A stretch of 64,000 nt of DNA from Pseudorhizobium endolithicum (GTDB taxonomy: Bacteria > Pseudomonadota > Alphaproteobacteria > Rhizobiales > Rhizobiaceae): the NCBI RefSeq assembly GCF_902153245.2, contig NZ_CABFWF030000011.1, positions 64,648 through 128,647 of the forward strand, written 5' to 3'. The notes under the pieces were generated by a model. The model saw only the letters and a program-made list of their open reading frames with translations, had not been told where the DNA came from and did not search any database. Made by a program: the position numbers and the translations under genes. Positions within the stretch are counted from its first letter, which is position 1, and each line of letters begins with the position of its first letter. Shown here piece after piece: positions 25,300 to 33,498 of this stretch.

Positions 25300-25425
25300 T
25301 GAAGTCGGTGTTGGCGGTAGGGGCAAGAAGGTGCAGTAAGACATAGTGTACGCTACCGCCCCAACCTCTTTCTGAACCGAAGTTAGAGGTATACGTCGCT
25401 TTGCCCTTCCCTCAGGGCGCCCAAG

Positions 25426-25462
25426 GGCGCGCGCTGCACTGGAAGTCTCCTAGGCGCGCGCC
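25426..25462. repeat. GC-rich 9-bp hairpin related to the two-hairpin elements
   Basis: GGCGCGCGC (25426-25434) pairs perfectly with GCGCGCGCC (25454-25462). It is preceded by the short palindrome GGGCGCCC, giving the same two-part layout as copies A and B, though the sequence has diverged. It overlaps the 3' end of a small minus-strand ORF. Confidence 0.5.
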
Positions 25463-25536
25463 GCCCGCCGCTTCTTCCGCGCACTTCGGTTCCTCCATGA
25501 CATGCGGATAAACTCCGCCGTGATCGGCAGATTCAT
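25450..25536 (-). CDS. Tiny basic peptide
   Basis: 28 residues, MNLPITAEFIRMSWRNRSAR then a Lys/Arg-rich end. The ATG follows GGAG at 8 bases, within a GGAGAAAACATC leader like those before the endolysin-type starts at 20541 and 24388. It could be a real small protein or just the leader of a lost gene. Confidence 0.35.
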   Translation of the reverse strand: MNLPITAEFIRMSWRNRSARKKRRAARA

Positions 25537-25555
25537 GATGTTTTCTCCGGAGGTC

Positions 25556-25672
25556 CTGATCTTGGTCGACGTACCTCTGGCAGATGCCGAGATTGGCAAT
25601 GTGGTAGGGTTCTCATGAGCGCACCGCTAGGCACTACGGAGCACGCGCCTGCCCCGAATGGCCAGCGTGCTG
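25556..25672 (+). repeat. Two-hairpin repeated element, degraded copy C
   Basis: The stretch GGTCGACGTACC through GGCAATGTGGTAG and GCTAGGCACTACGGAGCACG matches the upstream and hairpin parts of copy B closely. The right arm (GGCCAGCGTGCT) no longer pairs fully with GAGCACGCGCC at 25639-25649. A further partial copy of the upstream part lies near 26040-26075. Confidence 0.6.
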
Positions 25673-25768
25673 TAACAGTCTGCAACACGTGTTTATTTGA
25701 TTGGCCGCACTGCTGGCCGTAGATGCAGATCCCTGCCGCTGTGGCCGTGCCCTTAGACAGGTGAAGAG

Positions 25769-25900
25769 ATGCAAGACCAAGTAGCGCACCAAGACCAGGA
25801 CGAGACCGCCAACCCCGACGATCAGGTTGAACTCTACGACCCTTGGCAGCAAGCCTTCCACGAAGACCTGAAGCGCCGCCAAGACGAGTTCGACTTCTGA
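25769..25900 (+). CDS. Small acidic hypothetical protein
   Basis: 43 residues, MQDQVAHQDQDETANPDDQV followed by ELYDPWQQAFHEDLKRRQDE, hydrophilic with one aromatic-rich helix. GTGAAGAG just upstream is a weak ribosome site. Its regular composition suggests a real small protein. Function unknown. Confidence 0.4.
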   Translation: MQDQVAHQDQDETANPDDQVELYDPWQQAFHEDLKRRQDEFDF

Positions 25901-26161
25901 AGACCAAGCAGCGGCTTCTTTCCCTGTTGGCTCACCGGCATGCTGTGCCTTCTCTGCAACGTTGATGGCGAGAAGCCCCGACGTCCCCGGGAAGCCCGTT
26001 CGCTACCGCGGCAGGCTTTCTTCGTTCCTCCTGATATCCTGATCTTGGTCGAGCGACCTTCGGCAGATGTCGAGGCGGCAGACTTGATGCAGGTGCGACA
26101 GTGCCGCCTGCTCGCCGAAAAGCGCGACATTCCAAGATGCCTCTACCCTGCGGGATAACTC
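25901..26161. other. Non-coding interval with partial repeat copy
   Basis: No gene is supported. Bases near 26040-26075 (CTGATCTTGGTCGAGCGACC) copy the upstream part of repeat element C but the hairpins are missing. Confidence 0.45.
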
Positions 26162-26263
26162 CTACTTGTAAACTGGAGTTGTGACGGGCGGCTCGTACGA
26201 GGACGGCTCGCTTGTGGCGCATCCGCAAAGGGTGACTAGAGCCATCAGCACAATGTATCTCAT
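26162..26263 (-). CDS. Very small lipoprotein
   Basis: 33 residues: MRYIVLMALVTLCGCATSEP and then a Pro/Thr-rich tail ending PVYK. LCGC is a lipobox, so the mature peptide would start at a lipid-modified cysteine and hold only about 19 residues. AAGGAG precedes the ATG. It lies downstream of the fecR-like gene on the same strand. Confidence 0.55.
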   Translation of the reverse strand: MRYIVLMALVTLCGCATSEPSSYEPPVTTPVYK

Positions 26264-26349
26264 CTGTTTTCCAACTCCTTCAGTACTCTTAGCTTGCGAG
26301 GTGTCCATGGAATGCACTGTCGCCTTGATTTCCGGCAGCAGCCAGAGGG

Positions 26350-27591
26350 TCAGTCGTCGTCTTTGCCACCCTTGCCTTTACCGTCGCGCCCCTTGTCAGC
26401 ACCGGATTCTTTGCCTCCAGGTCCCTTGTTACCGCCAGGACCTTTACCGTCAGGGCCCTTGTCACCACCGGGTCCTTTACCTTCAGGCCCCTTGCTACCG
26501 CCAGGACCTTTACCGTCAGAGCCCTTGTCACCACCGGGTCCTTTCCCTCCAGACCCCTTGCCGCCGCCAGGACCTTTACTGCCAGGCCCCTTGCTACCGC
26601 CAGGACCTTTACCGTCAGAGCCCTTGTCACCACCGGGTCCTTTCCCTCCAGACCCCTTACCCCCGCCAGGACCTTTACTGCCGGGCCCCTTGTCGCCGTC
26701 AGGTCCTTTAGCGCCAGGCCCCTTGCCCCCGCCAGGACCTTTACTGCCAGCCCCCTTGTCACCAGCGAGCCCCTTGTCACCACCAGGCCCCTTGCCTCCA
26801 AACACTGCATCAAAGCGACCACCATATCCGCCGCTGCCGCTGCTACTGTCGCTCGACGAGGAGGTGTCGCCGCTGTTGGAGGAGCTCACTCCGCCAGTGC
26901 TGGCTGATTGATCACTTCTGGATTCGCTGCCAGCCTCGACGCCGATGGGAGACACCTGACCAACGGCCGCTATCGAAGCGGCACTTGGGGCAACTGATTC
27001 AATCGAAGGCCTAGCATCTAGGCCGGCGACAGACATTGTCTGGTTCTGGTCCACAGTCACTTGTTGGCCCGGTCCAACATGAGTGCTCTGCCCTCCGGTG
27101 AAGGAGGAGACCTGAACGAGCCCTTCTTGAACAGAGAGTGACGCGTCTTCTTCGGTTACCGTCACCGTAAAGCTTGTCCCCTTCACCACCGCCGCCAAAA
27201 AAGGAGTATGGACGTAGGTGTGGGGCCTGCTGAGCTTCTCAATGTTGAGCGCCATTTGTCCCTTCTGCTGGACCACGTCGGTCTTACGCGAGAACAGACC
27301 TTGCGTCGTTATCACTGCACCGAGCGTATTGGGCTGAAGCGAAATGCTCTCTGTGCCCCTGGCAAGTGTGGCGCGTCCCCTTGGACCAGTCGAAATCCAG
27401 GCCTGATTGGGGAGGATTGCGCCCGTCTCCACCGGGTGCCATGTCGTCTTGTCGACAGTGTAACTGACCTGTTTGGTGGCTCTGGTCACTGTCCAATCTT
27501 GTGACCCGGCAAGCGCCGGACAGGCAATCAGCAGGAAAAGCGCGATGACGCGCAAAAGACGAACGGCGAAATATGGCATCGAGGCCCCCAT
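26350..27591 (-). CDS. Secreted FecR-domain protein with collagen-like KGPGG tail
   Basis: 413 residues. A signal peptide (LRVIALFLLIACPALAG) is followed by a FecR-type beta domain at about 45-190 (GAILPNQAWISTGPRGRATL; HTPFLAAVVKGTSFTVTV; GPGQQVTVDQ). Next come a Ser-rich linker (SSSSDSSSGSGGYGG) and about 140 residues of GGKGPGGDKG-type repeats to the end. In secreted FecR proteins of this layout the domain is not a sigma regulator but a surface or polymer-binding module. The tail is strongly cationic/anionic mixed and probably extended. The start could also be 27579. No sigma or TonB gene is adjacent. Confidence 0.75.
   Translation of the reverse strand: MGASMPYFAVRLLRVIALFLLIACPALAGSQDWTVTRATKQVSYTVDKTTWHPVETGAILPNQAWISTGPRGRATLARGTESISLQPNTLGAVITTQGLFSRKTDVVQQKGQMALNIEKLSRPHTYVHTPFLAAVVKGTSFTVTVTEEDASLSVQEGLVQVSSFTGGQSTHVGPGQQVTVDQNQTMSVAGLDARPSIESVAPSAASIAAVGQVSPIGVEAGSESRSDQSASTGGVSSSNSGDTSSSSDSSSGSGGYGGRFDAVFGGKGPGGDKGLAGDKGAGSKGPGGGKGPGAKGPDGDKGPGSKGPGGGKGSGGKGPGGDKGSDGKGPGGSKGPGSKGPGGGKGSGGKGPGGDKGSDGKGPGGSKGPEGKGPGGDKGPDGKGPGGNKGPGGKESGADKGRDGKGKGGKDDD
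26390..26800 (-). repeat. In-gene tandem repeat, 99-bp higher-order unit
   Basis: The repeat codes for K-G-P/S-G-G type units. A 99-bp block starting near 26505 is repeated almost exactly at 26604, equal to 33 residues (GSKGPGSKGPGGGKGSGGKG and onward). Such arrays expand and contract by slippage, so repeat number may vary between strains. Confidence 0.75.
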
Positions 27592-28000
27592 GAGTGCCCC
27601 CTAATGTAGAGAACTTCCCTTTAAGAAAGCTTTCGCAAGGTCCCTCGCCTTTTACCAATCATCGTGATGCGACGGCACGCGTGCATTGGGCTAGTGCAGC
27701 CTGACCAGGCAGCGTGGCAGTCGCAAAGGGACTGCACACGACATTAACATATCTGAGGGCGCGACCCGCGGTAGGAGGGTAGTATCATATGTTCCCGTTG
27801 CGACGGCTAACCCAACCTTTTTGAGCAATATCGCATCATAGGTGGACCTCACTTGTGGAAGTGCGTCCGTGAGCTTCAGCAAGAAATCCGTCAGACCCGG
27901 TCCTTCGCAAGATCTTTGACTTGCTTGATCAGACCTTGGTCCAGTCGCTCCTCCTCGAGGGTTCATCTAGCATTCATGTCTGCCCGATCATGTTGGGAGG
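27592..28000. other. Gene-free interval
   Basis: No convincing gene. A short minus-strand stretch near 27890-27960 reads LEEERLDQGLIKQVKDLAKD in an open frame without a usable start, perhaps a remnant. Confidence 0.4.
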
Positions 28001-28198
28001 ATGATACAGCACCTCCTAAATCCTCTACTCCTTGAGCCTTCGGACCTGGATGTCCTTGAACGCGCCCTTGATGCAGCTTGCGAGCGGCGAGGCATCGACA
28101 GAACCGACGTGGGCGCTGAGTATATTGCCGCGGAGCTTGTTCAGCTTTACGAGCTTGGCGTGAAGAATGAAGTGGAGCTCAGTGCACTCATCAGCTAA
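28001..28198 (+). CDS. Hypothetical small helical protein
   Basis: 65 residues, MIQHLLNPLLLEPSDLDVLE then ALDAACERRGIDRTDVGAEY and IAAELVQLYELGVKNEVELS. The pattern resembles small rhizobial proteins of unknown function. The ribosome-site-like GGGAGG abuts the ATG with no spacer, so the true start may lie slightly downstream. Confidence 0.5.
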   Translation: MIQHLLNPLLLEPSDLDVLERALDAACERRGIDRTDVGAEYIAAELVQLYELGVKNEVELSALIS

Positions 28199-28228
28199 CC
28201 GCTATCGCCGCAGAGCAGGTCCAAGCGA

Positions 28229-29221
28229 TCAATCAATGAACTCGACTTTTACACCTGGGTCGACCATCGCGCCGAGCTCTTCGACATCCCAGTTCGTCAA
28301 GCGCACGCAACCATGCGAACCCACCTTGTCTATCAGAGAGGGTTCAGGCGTGCCGTGGATGCCATAGGTTGGCTCTGAAAGATCAATCCAGACAGTGCCT
28401 ACGGGATTGTTGGGACCGCCGGCAATCTCCAGCACTTCCGTGTTGTCGCCTTGCTGGAAGTTGACATCTGGATCGTAGGTGTATGTCGGCATAGGCGCGA
28501 CGCCGTTTACGTTATGCGTTCCGGATGGCGCCGGGTTATCCTCACTGCCTATTGTTGCTGGATAGACCGAAAGGAGCTTTCCGTCTTCGGCGAAGGCGCG
28601 TACCTGCCCCAGGTCCCGGAGCACCTCGATGCTGGAGACCTTCCCCCTCACCCCTTCTCCCGGCGCGGCAACCCATACCGCTTCGCCTACCGCGAAGGCC
28701 GAGGCAGGGTTGAGAGCTTCAAGCAGGTCGATATCCATGTGGAAACGCTCCGATAGCCGCTCAGCTACACTGGTGTAGCCAAGCTTCTCTAATTTCGCCA
28801 TCTGGCCGACGTCTTCCGGAATGGCGTTGACGAGATCCTCAGCGTCTTGAGAGATGATCTCGTACTGCTCCAGGACAGGCTTCTCACCTCCAAGGTGATG
28901 ACCTCTAAGCCGTCCTAAAACTTCCGAATCGAGTTCCCCATCCTCTTCCAGCCCCTGCAGGGCCTCGAAGCCTCGAATGGCCTTGCTGACATTCTCACCG
29001 TAAAACCCGTCGATGACGCCAGGCGAGGAGCCGGCGCGGTCGAGGAGGATCTGGACATGCACAATGGACGGATCCGGTTCTTTCGCTGCGACAGCCGGGG
29101 GCTTCGATGCGATAGCGTCGATAGATGCGTGAATAATGGATTCCGGTCGTATCTCCGCTGCGTTGAGACCGTGTGCTGGAATCGCCATGGCGAAAGCTAG
29201 TGTTGCAAGCTTGTTCTTCAT
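28229..29221 (-). CDS. L,D-transpeptidase (YkuD) with peptidoglycan-binding domain
   Basis: 330 residues from MKNKLATLAFAMAIPAHGLN, a signal peptide ending near NAAE; an upstream ATG at 29284 would spoil the signal. A peptidoglycan-binding module at about 50-110 (VQILLDRAGSSPGVIDGFYG) precedes the YkuD catalytic domain, with HGTPEPSLIDKVGSHGCVRL holding the catalytic His and Cys. It makes 3-3 peptide crosslinks, or links proteins to peptidoglycan, in the periplasm; this type is expanded in Rhizobiales. It stands alone here. Confidence 0.9.
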   Translation of the reverse strand: MKNKLATLAFAMAIPAHGLNAAEIRPESIIHASIDAIASKPPAVAAKEPDPSIVHVQILLDRAGSSPGVIDGFYGENVSKAIRGFEALQGLEEDGELDSEVLGRLRGHHLGGEKPVLEQYEIISQDAEDLVNAIPEDVGQMAKLEKLGYTSVAERLSERFHMDIDLLEALNPASAFAVGEAVWVAAPGEGVRGKVSSIEVLRDLGQVRAFAEDGKLLSVYPATIGSEDNPAPSGTHNVNGVAPMPTYTYDPDVNFQQGDNTEVLEIAGGPNNPVGTVWIDLSEPTYGIHGTPEPSLIDKVGSHGCVRLTNWDVEELGAMVDPGVKVEFID

Positions 29222-29587
29222 GAACAACAAATCAACATGGCAGCAACTTGTTCCAAGCCTGTTAACCATCACACGTGGTTCCATAGCGGCCGGCTCGCAA
29301 GAATGATGTCGGTAACTGTCACACTGGGTTCGGTGGGGACGTGGAGGTCACAAGTTCTGAGGCTCAGGCAGCTGGCGAACGGTCCCAATCTGCCTGGAGC
29401 GGCATTTCTTTCCTCGTCGTGCGGGCGGGACTGCTCCTCGATACTGTCGAGGCTATGATTGCCTTAAGGGCCGTCCTTCTGACATCGCCCTGCTAAAATC
29501 TGTCGCGTCCATTTGCTCAGGCAGCTTGCGCGCGATGCAGGAAGCAAACGGCTTCGCATTGCGCGTCCCCACCTGCTGCTCTCATGG
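29222..29587. other. Gene-free interval
   Basis: No convincing gene or hairpin seen; it separates the L,D-transpeptidase promoter side from the 3' end of abiEii. Confidence 0.5.
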
Positions 29588-30502
29588 CTATGTGGTCAGA
29601 ACCTCTTCAAGCTGCCGCACCAGTGCCTGGCGCTTCTCAGCCATCAAACTATTGAGGTTCTGTTGCCGCCATCGCACGGCCGGCAGTTCGGCAGCTGCCT
29701 CCAGGTCGAGCGCTGGCCAGTCTGGTTCACCGCGCTCGAACGCCAACAGGAACTGGCGGTGCGCATCGGGCATTGCGCCGACGATGTCGGCGATCAATGC
29801 CTCACGCGCCGCAAGCAGGGTTTCAAGTTCAGCCGGTTGACGGGTCATGCCAACAAAGCCGCGCGCGAATTCGCCTGTGATGTCCTTGCGCCGAACGGCC
29901 AACACCTCAGCCATGGGACGATCATGGCTGATGAGATAGATGAGAAAGGCCCGACGAATTGTTTCGTCGATGCCTTCGTTGGCTAGTAGATCGCGGACGT
30001 CGAACAGATCGCGCGGATGCTGTCTGTCGAGCGCCGCAACGATCTTGCCAGCATAAAGATCGGGGAAGGAGACGATGCGCGTTTCGGCAAAGCCAAACTC
30101 GTCTTCCACGCTGGGTGAGACCGAACGTATGGCGGGCTCGAACACGAAACCCCGCAGGACCGGTGTCACCTCAATCTTGATCTGAGCGCCGTCGCCACGG
30201 ACGACGAGCTTGGTGATCACATTCTCGCGTGAGCGTGACGGAGCGACACGGGAGCCGCGGACTGCCTTGGCAATGCGCTCGGCGATACGCGCCATTGCCG
30301 CATCGATCGTTGCAAGCGAGGTCGCACGGTCCTGCACTGGCAAGTAGGTAAGGTCGATATCGACCGAGAGACGCGGGAGGTCGCGCACGAACAGATTGAT
30401 CGCCGTGCCGCCTTTCATGGCGAAACATTCTTCCGCGGCTACTGAAGGTAGTGTGCGGATCAGTAGTGTGACCTGATTTCGGTAAGTGTCCGCAAATGCC
30501 AT
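29588..30502 (-). CDS. abiEii: Nucleotidyltransferase AbiEii-type toxin
   Basis: 304 residues from MAFADTYRNQVTLLIRTLPS. The polymerase-beta-like nucleotidyltransferase motifs are FAMKGGTAINLFVRD near 27-41 and LSVDIDLTYL near 46-55, with KIEVTPVLRGF and RDLFDVRDLL further on. The family transfers nucleotides to block growth, and is neutralised by AbiEi in a type IV system. Its ATG overlaps the stop of abiEi by one base (TGATG). It could serve replicon stability or phage abortive infection. Confidence 0.88.
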   Translation of the reverse strand: MAFADTYRNQVTLLIRTLPSVAAEECFAMKGGTAINLFVRDLPRLSVDIDLTYLPVQDRATSLATIDAAMARIAERIAKAVRGSRVAPSRSRENVITKLVVRGDGAQIKIEVTPVLRGFVFEPAIRSVSPSVEDEFGFAETRIVSFPDLYAGKIVAALDRQHPRDLFDVRDLLANEGIDETIRRAFLIYLISHDRPMAEVLAVRRKDITGEFARGFVGMTRQPAELETLLAAREALIADIVGAMPDAHRQFLLAFERGEPDWPALDLEAAAELPAVRWRQQNLNSLMAEKRQALVRQLEEVLTT

Positions 30503-31350
30503 CAATACGCCTCGGCCAGTTCTTTCGGGACAGTGATCTGGTAGGTCGGGTCGTACCTGCCATTCTTGACCAGCATGCGCTTGCCCGATCCCAGGTCGAT
30601 TGCGGCCCGGTCGACATGCTTGATCCATGCATGGCGGTGCCGATCGGCGAAGAAGAAGAACAGGCGCTTCACCTTCACACTGCGGCAGCGGATAAGCAGC
30701 TTCTGGAGCCGCCTCGGCGCAAGATCGCTCAGACCTTCCATCAGCACGTCGACCTGATCGAAGCTTTCATGCTGCGGGAGTTCATCGAGAAGTTCGAGAA
30801 CCGCTCGTTCGGGCATCGACACTGTCAACGGCCAATCCCATTGGCCCCAGGATAGAGCGCGCAGTCCGGCATCCTGAAAAGATCCCACATCTCGCGCATC
30901 AGGTGCGGAGTCCGAAGCGAGCGAAGGAAAGCTGACATCCTCCAGGTCGGCCGCGAACAGTGGCGAGCTGTTGTGATACACGAACCGTTCCTTCAGTGGC
31001 AGCGTCGTGAGCCAACTGGGCGGCCTCGCCGGACCGTGAAGGTGGATCTCGGAACGATCCTGTGAAAGGTAATGGGCATAGCCTTGTAGCTCGAGGGCTG
31101 TCCGGCCGCCAACGGTCAGACGATAGCCGAGAAGCGTCTGCAGCGAGACGACCACCTGCTGCCAGCCAAGCTGTCCGCGAGGACGCCGATACACTCGGCG
31201 AGCCGGCTGCTCGAGCCAGCCAGAGGCAGCATATTTTGTGCGCAGCGAGGTCGAGTAGCCATGAGCGGACAGCCACGCGGCATCGACGAGCAGTCCCTCA
31301 GGCAGGACCTGCTCCAGTTGCTTTAATTTTCCTACCTTTTGCTCACTCAT
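30502..31350 (-). CDS. abiEi: AbiEi-type antitoxin / transcriptional regulator
   Basis: 282 residues from MSEQKVGKLKQLEQVLPEGL. The N-terminal winged helix (WLSAHGYSTSLRTKYAASGW, RVYRRPRGQ) is typical of AbiEi-type DNA-binding antitoxins; the C-terminal domain (LPQHESFDQVDVLMEGLSDL; RRLQKLLIRCRSVKVKRLFF) is the antitoxicity region. It is first in the operon and is expected to repress it. An A/T-flanked dyad (AAAC-CGGATCCCA-GTTT) near 31373-31389 just upstream may be its operator. Confidence 0.85.
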   Translation of the reverse strand: MSEQKVGKLKQLEQVLPEGLLVDAAWLSAHGYSTSLRTKYAASGWLEQPARRVYRRPRGQLGWQQVVVSLQTLLGYRLTVGGRTALELQGYAHYLSQDRSEIHLHGPARPPSWLTTLPLKERFVYHNSSPLFAADLEDVSFPSLASDSAPDARDVGSFQDAGLRALSWGQWDWPLTVSMPERAVLELLDELPQHESFDQVDVLMEGLSDLAPRRLQKLLIRCRSVKVKRLFFFFADRHRHAWIKHVDRAAIDLGSGKRMLVKNGRYDPTYQITVPKELAEAY

Positions 31351-31895
31351 GGTGAGTGTTTCGCATGTTTTCAAACCGGATCCCAGTTTAAAGATATCTT
31401 GGTTTACTGCTTCACGGTTAGCAAGCCGTCACAAACTCAAACTGCACTCTTATCGAGGCAGGCCGCTGTGAAACGGCGTTTACAGGGTCGAGACTGGCGA
31501 TTGACACCGATTGTCCCTGAAACCCACGAATTTTTTCGAGCTTTCCCTTTGAGATCGAAAGCGTATCTTATGACCAGCCCAGTTGTCGGTTTTGCGCCCG
31601 AAAGCCGTACTTGTATGAAATATCGAGCTTAATGTGGGTTTGGACAATTGAGTGGGAATGAATCAAGCCCATCGGACGCCGCCGATAATGCGCCAGACTT
31701 CCCTGACATTCTGATTGAAAATAATTTCTGATCCGCAATCTATCGAGACCGATCGATGGGTAGCAAGTCCAGGCCTTGGGCAGGGCGACGGCTTCAGACG
31801 CCAGCCTGACCGGCTCAACTACAGACCTGATACTCGTGTGGCCGGAACTTCGCCGGCCTCTTGATTGTTGCTGGCGCAAAGCGGAGGAGTTGGCC
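31351..31895. other. Gene-free interval upstream of the abiE operon
   Basis: About 545 bases without a supportable gene. It must hold the abiE promoter on the minus strand and that of the zinc-finger protein gene on the plus strand. Confidence 0.5.
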
Positions 31896-32084
31896 ATGAC
31901 AGCCACAAGCAAACCGAGCGATGAGGCAACAAAACTGCTGCCAGGCGACGAAACAAAGCCGGGCTCGAAGCAATCTGCAGAGGGCATCTGCCCGGCTTGC
32001 GCCGGCACTGGCAAGCTCGGCCGCGAAACCTGCCCTGACTGCGGCGGAAGCGGAACCGTCACGGTGATCGTCGGTGACGCCTAG
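31896..32084 (+). CDS. Small DnaJ-type zinc-finger protein
   Basis: 62 residues behind GGAGGAG. A disordered N terminus is followed by ICPACAGTGKLGRETCPDCG and GSG, two CxxCxGxG-like knuckles of the DnaJ central domain that would bind one zinc. Such stand-alone knuckle proteins are frequent in rhizobia; the partner is unknown. Confidence 0.75.
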   Translation: MTATSKPSDEATKLLPGDETKPGSKQSAEGICPACAGTGKLGRETCPDCGGSGTVTVIVGDA

Positions 32085-32151
32085 CGCCATTGACGTATTC
32101 AGACATGGTTCAGTCAGCACGACGTAGTGTCCGGGCTAAGGAGACGGCCCC

Positions 32152-32643
32152 ATGCGCACAACCATCATCCTCGCCAACATAATTGCGGCTTTGGCCTTCG
32201 GTGCCTTCCCCGCCAAGGGCCAGGTTGTCGTGGGAGAAGAGCATTGCGTTGTAAACGTCAGGACAGACGATGCCCTGAACATGCGATCTGCGGCCAGCGC
32301 TCACAGCCGGATCATCTCTACGCTACGCTATGGCCGGTGCGGCGTCATGGTGATTGACCAATGCAAAGGCCAGTGGTGCCCGGTCGAGGACGGATATAAC
32401 GGCGGATGGGTTCATCGGCGTTATATCTCGATGGTCTCGCCGGCAATGTATTGCGTAAATGGTCCGGCTGAAGAAGCTCTCCAGGTCAGGGCATACCCTG
32501 CTTCAAGCTCACGCGTCGTCACGGCACTCCCTGCCAACCAGTGCGACATACAGCTTCTGCCCTATTCGACGCAGGGATGGCAGAAAATCCGGGTCTCTGG
32601 CTACGAAGGCTGGGTACCTGCCCGGACCCTTTTCGGACAATAG
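32152..32643 (+). CDS. Secreted protein with two bacterial SH3 domains
   Basis: 163 residues with a signal peptide (TIILANIIAALAFGAFPAKG). Two SH3b modules follow: residues 30-95 (ALNMRSAASAHSRIISTLRY, WVHRRYISM) and 98-162 (ALQVRAYPASSSRVVTALPA, GWVPARTLF). Cysteines are regularly placed in both halves and may form disulfides. Probably binds cell-wall or surface polymers in the periplasm. Confidence 0.82.
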   Translation: MRTTIILANIIAALAFGAFPAKGQVVVGEEHCVVNVRTDDALNMRSAASAHSRIISTLRYGRCGVMVIDQCKGQWCPVEDGYNGGWVHRRYISMVSPAMYCVNGPAEEALQVRAYPASSSRVVTALPANQCDIQLLPYSTQGWQKIRVSGYEGWVPARTLFGQ

Positions 32644-32756
32644 CGGCCCAGCCCGGTACAGTCCCTTCACCGTCGTTGTCGTCGTTGCCGGTGGCGATGT
32701 GCTATGAGAGCGTTTAGCGCCTAGCTCGCGCTGTCATCGTTGTTTTCTCCGGTCTA

Positions 32757-32787
32757 CAAGAAAAACCCCGCCATTGCTGACGGGGTT
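32757..32787 (-). terminator. Intrinsic terminator for the gene at 32838-33077
   Basis: On the minus strand AACCCCG (32787-32781), 10-base loop, CGGGGTT (32770-32764), then TTTCTTG. A 7-bp perfect stem with a T run, 50 bases past the stop of the upstream gene. Confidence 0.8.
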
Positions 32788-32837
32788 GAATAAGATCGCG
32801 GGTTTACTAACCAGCCTTCGTAATCAATTCGTCTGGT

Positions 32838-33077
32838 TTAGTCGGCGCAAGCTGCGTCTGGAGCAGAATTGCTGTCGGTCGACGCCGTCTGCTCGGAGCT
32901 GGCATCCGTGCAGTCATTGTCGTCAGAGTCGTCTTGCGTTTCTGTCGTAGATGAACCGGTGGTAGCGGAGTTTTCGGTCTCCCCACTCGTGCCACCAGCG
33001 TTGTCGCTGCTTTGCGCCATTGCGCCCGTTGCAAGAGCCAGGGTGAAAGCGGATACTGTGAGAAGCTTAGCAATCAT
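32838..33077 (-). CDS. Secreted acidic Ser/Thr/Asp-rich small protein
   Basis: 79 residues. Signal peptide MIAKLLTVSAFTLALATGAM with cleavage after AMAQ, then a disordered, highly acidic body (TQDDSDDNDCTDASSEQTAS) with two cysteines. GGAGGAA precedes the ATG and a good terminator follows the stop, so it is likely a stand-alone transcript. Function unknown; the acidic tail could bind cations. Confidence 0.7.
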   Translation of the reverse strand: MIAKLLTVSAFTLALATGAMAQSSDNAGGTSGETENSATTGSSTTETQDDSDDNDCTDASSEQTASTDSNSAPDAACAD

Positions 33078-33360
33078 GGGTTCCTCCTGAGGCCAGAAAT
33101 CTGGCAGGTTGTCGTTTGCGCTCCTGTCAACCCGCCAGATGTGGACTTGTTCCACTGCATCCTTTTGTTGCAGCTCAGATTCATGTCGCCGAAATTTTGC
33201 CATGGGCGGGCACCAGGGGGAGGAACCTAATCGGTTTCGCCAATGGAGGTCAGCGCGAAGGCTGGAGCGAATATCTACGCCGCCTCCTTGCTGGCGTTCC
33301 CGTCCGCGGGTTCCCTTGCAATCCCATACTCTCGCCACATGAAGCGGCAATGGTGCTGCT

Positions 33361-33495
33361 ATGGCCTTAGGTATCGCTCTAGGAGTTGGACTTGGTGCTG
33401 CAATCGGGGCTGCTGTCTTCGACAACGCAGCTATCGGTATTGCCATGGGCATAGCCGTTGGCGTGGCCGTGGGTGCAGCGGCCGAAAAACGTTGA
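33361..33495 (+). CDS. Glycine-zipper small membrane protein
   Basis: 44 residues: MALGIALGVGLGAAIGAAVF then AIGIAMGIAVGVAVGAAAEK. Two GxxxG/A-rich helices joined by a short turn, as in small glycine-zipper proteins that oligomerise in membranes. The ribosome site is weak. It converges with the gene at 33499-33800, 3 bases apart. Confidence 0.55.
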   Translation: MALGIALGVGLGAAIGAAVFDNAAIGIAMGIAVGVAVGAAAEKR

Positions 33496-33498
33496 TAT

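Noticed and set aside
26390..26800. Regular repeats considered as a CRISPR array
   Set aside because: Units are contiguous without unique spacers, lie in a protein reading frame, and no cas gene is present.
26294..26911. Proline-rich plus-strand frame (P-P-G-P-L repeats) opposite the FecR protein
   Set aside because: It is the complement of the KGPGG repeat; the minus frame has a signal peptide and FecR domain, the plus frame has neither.
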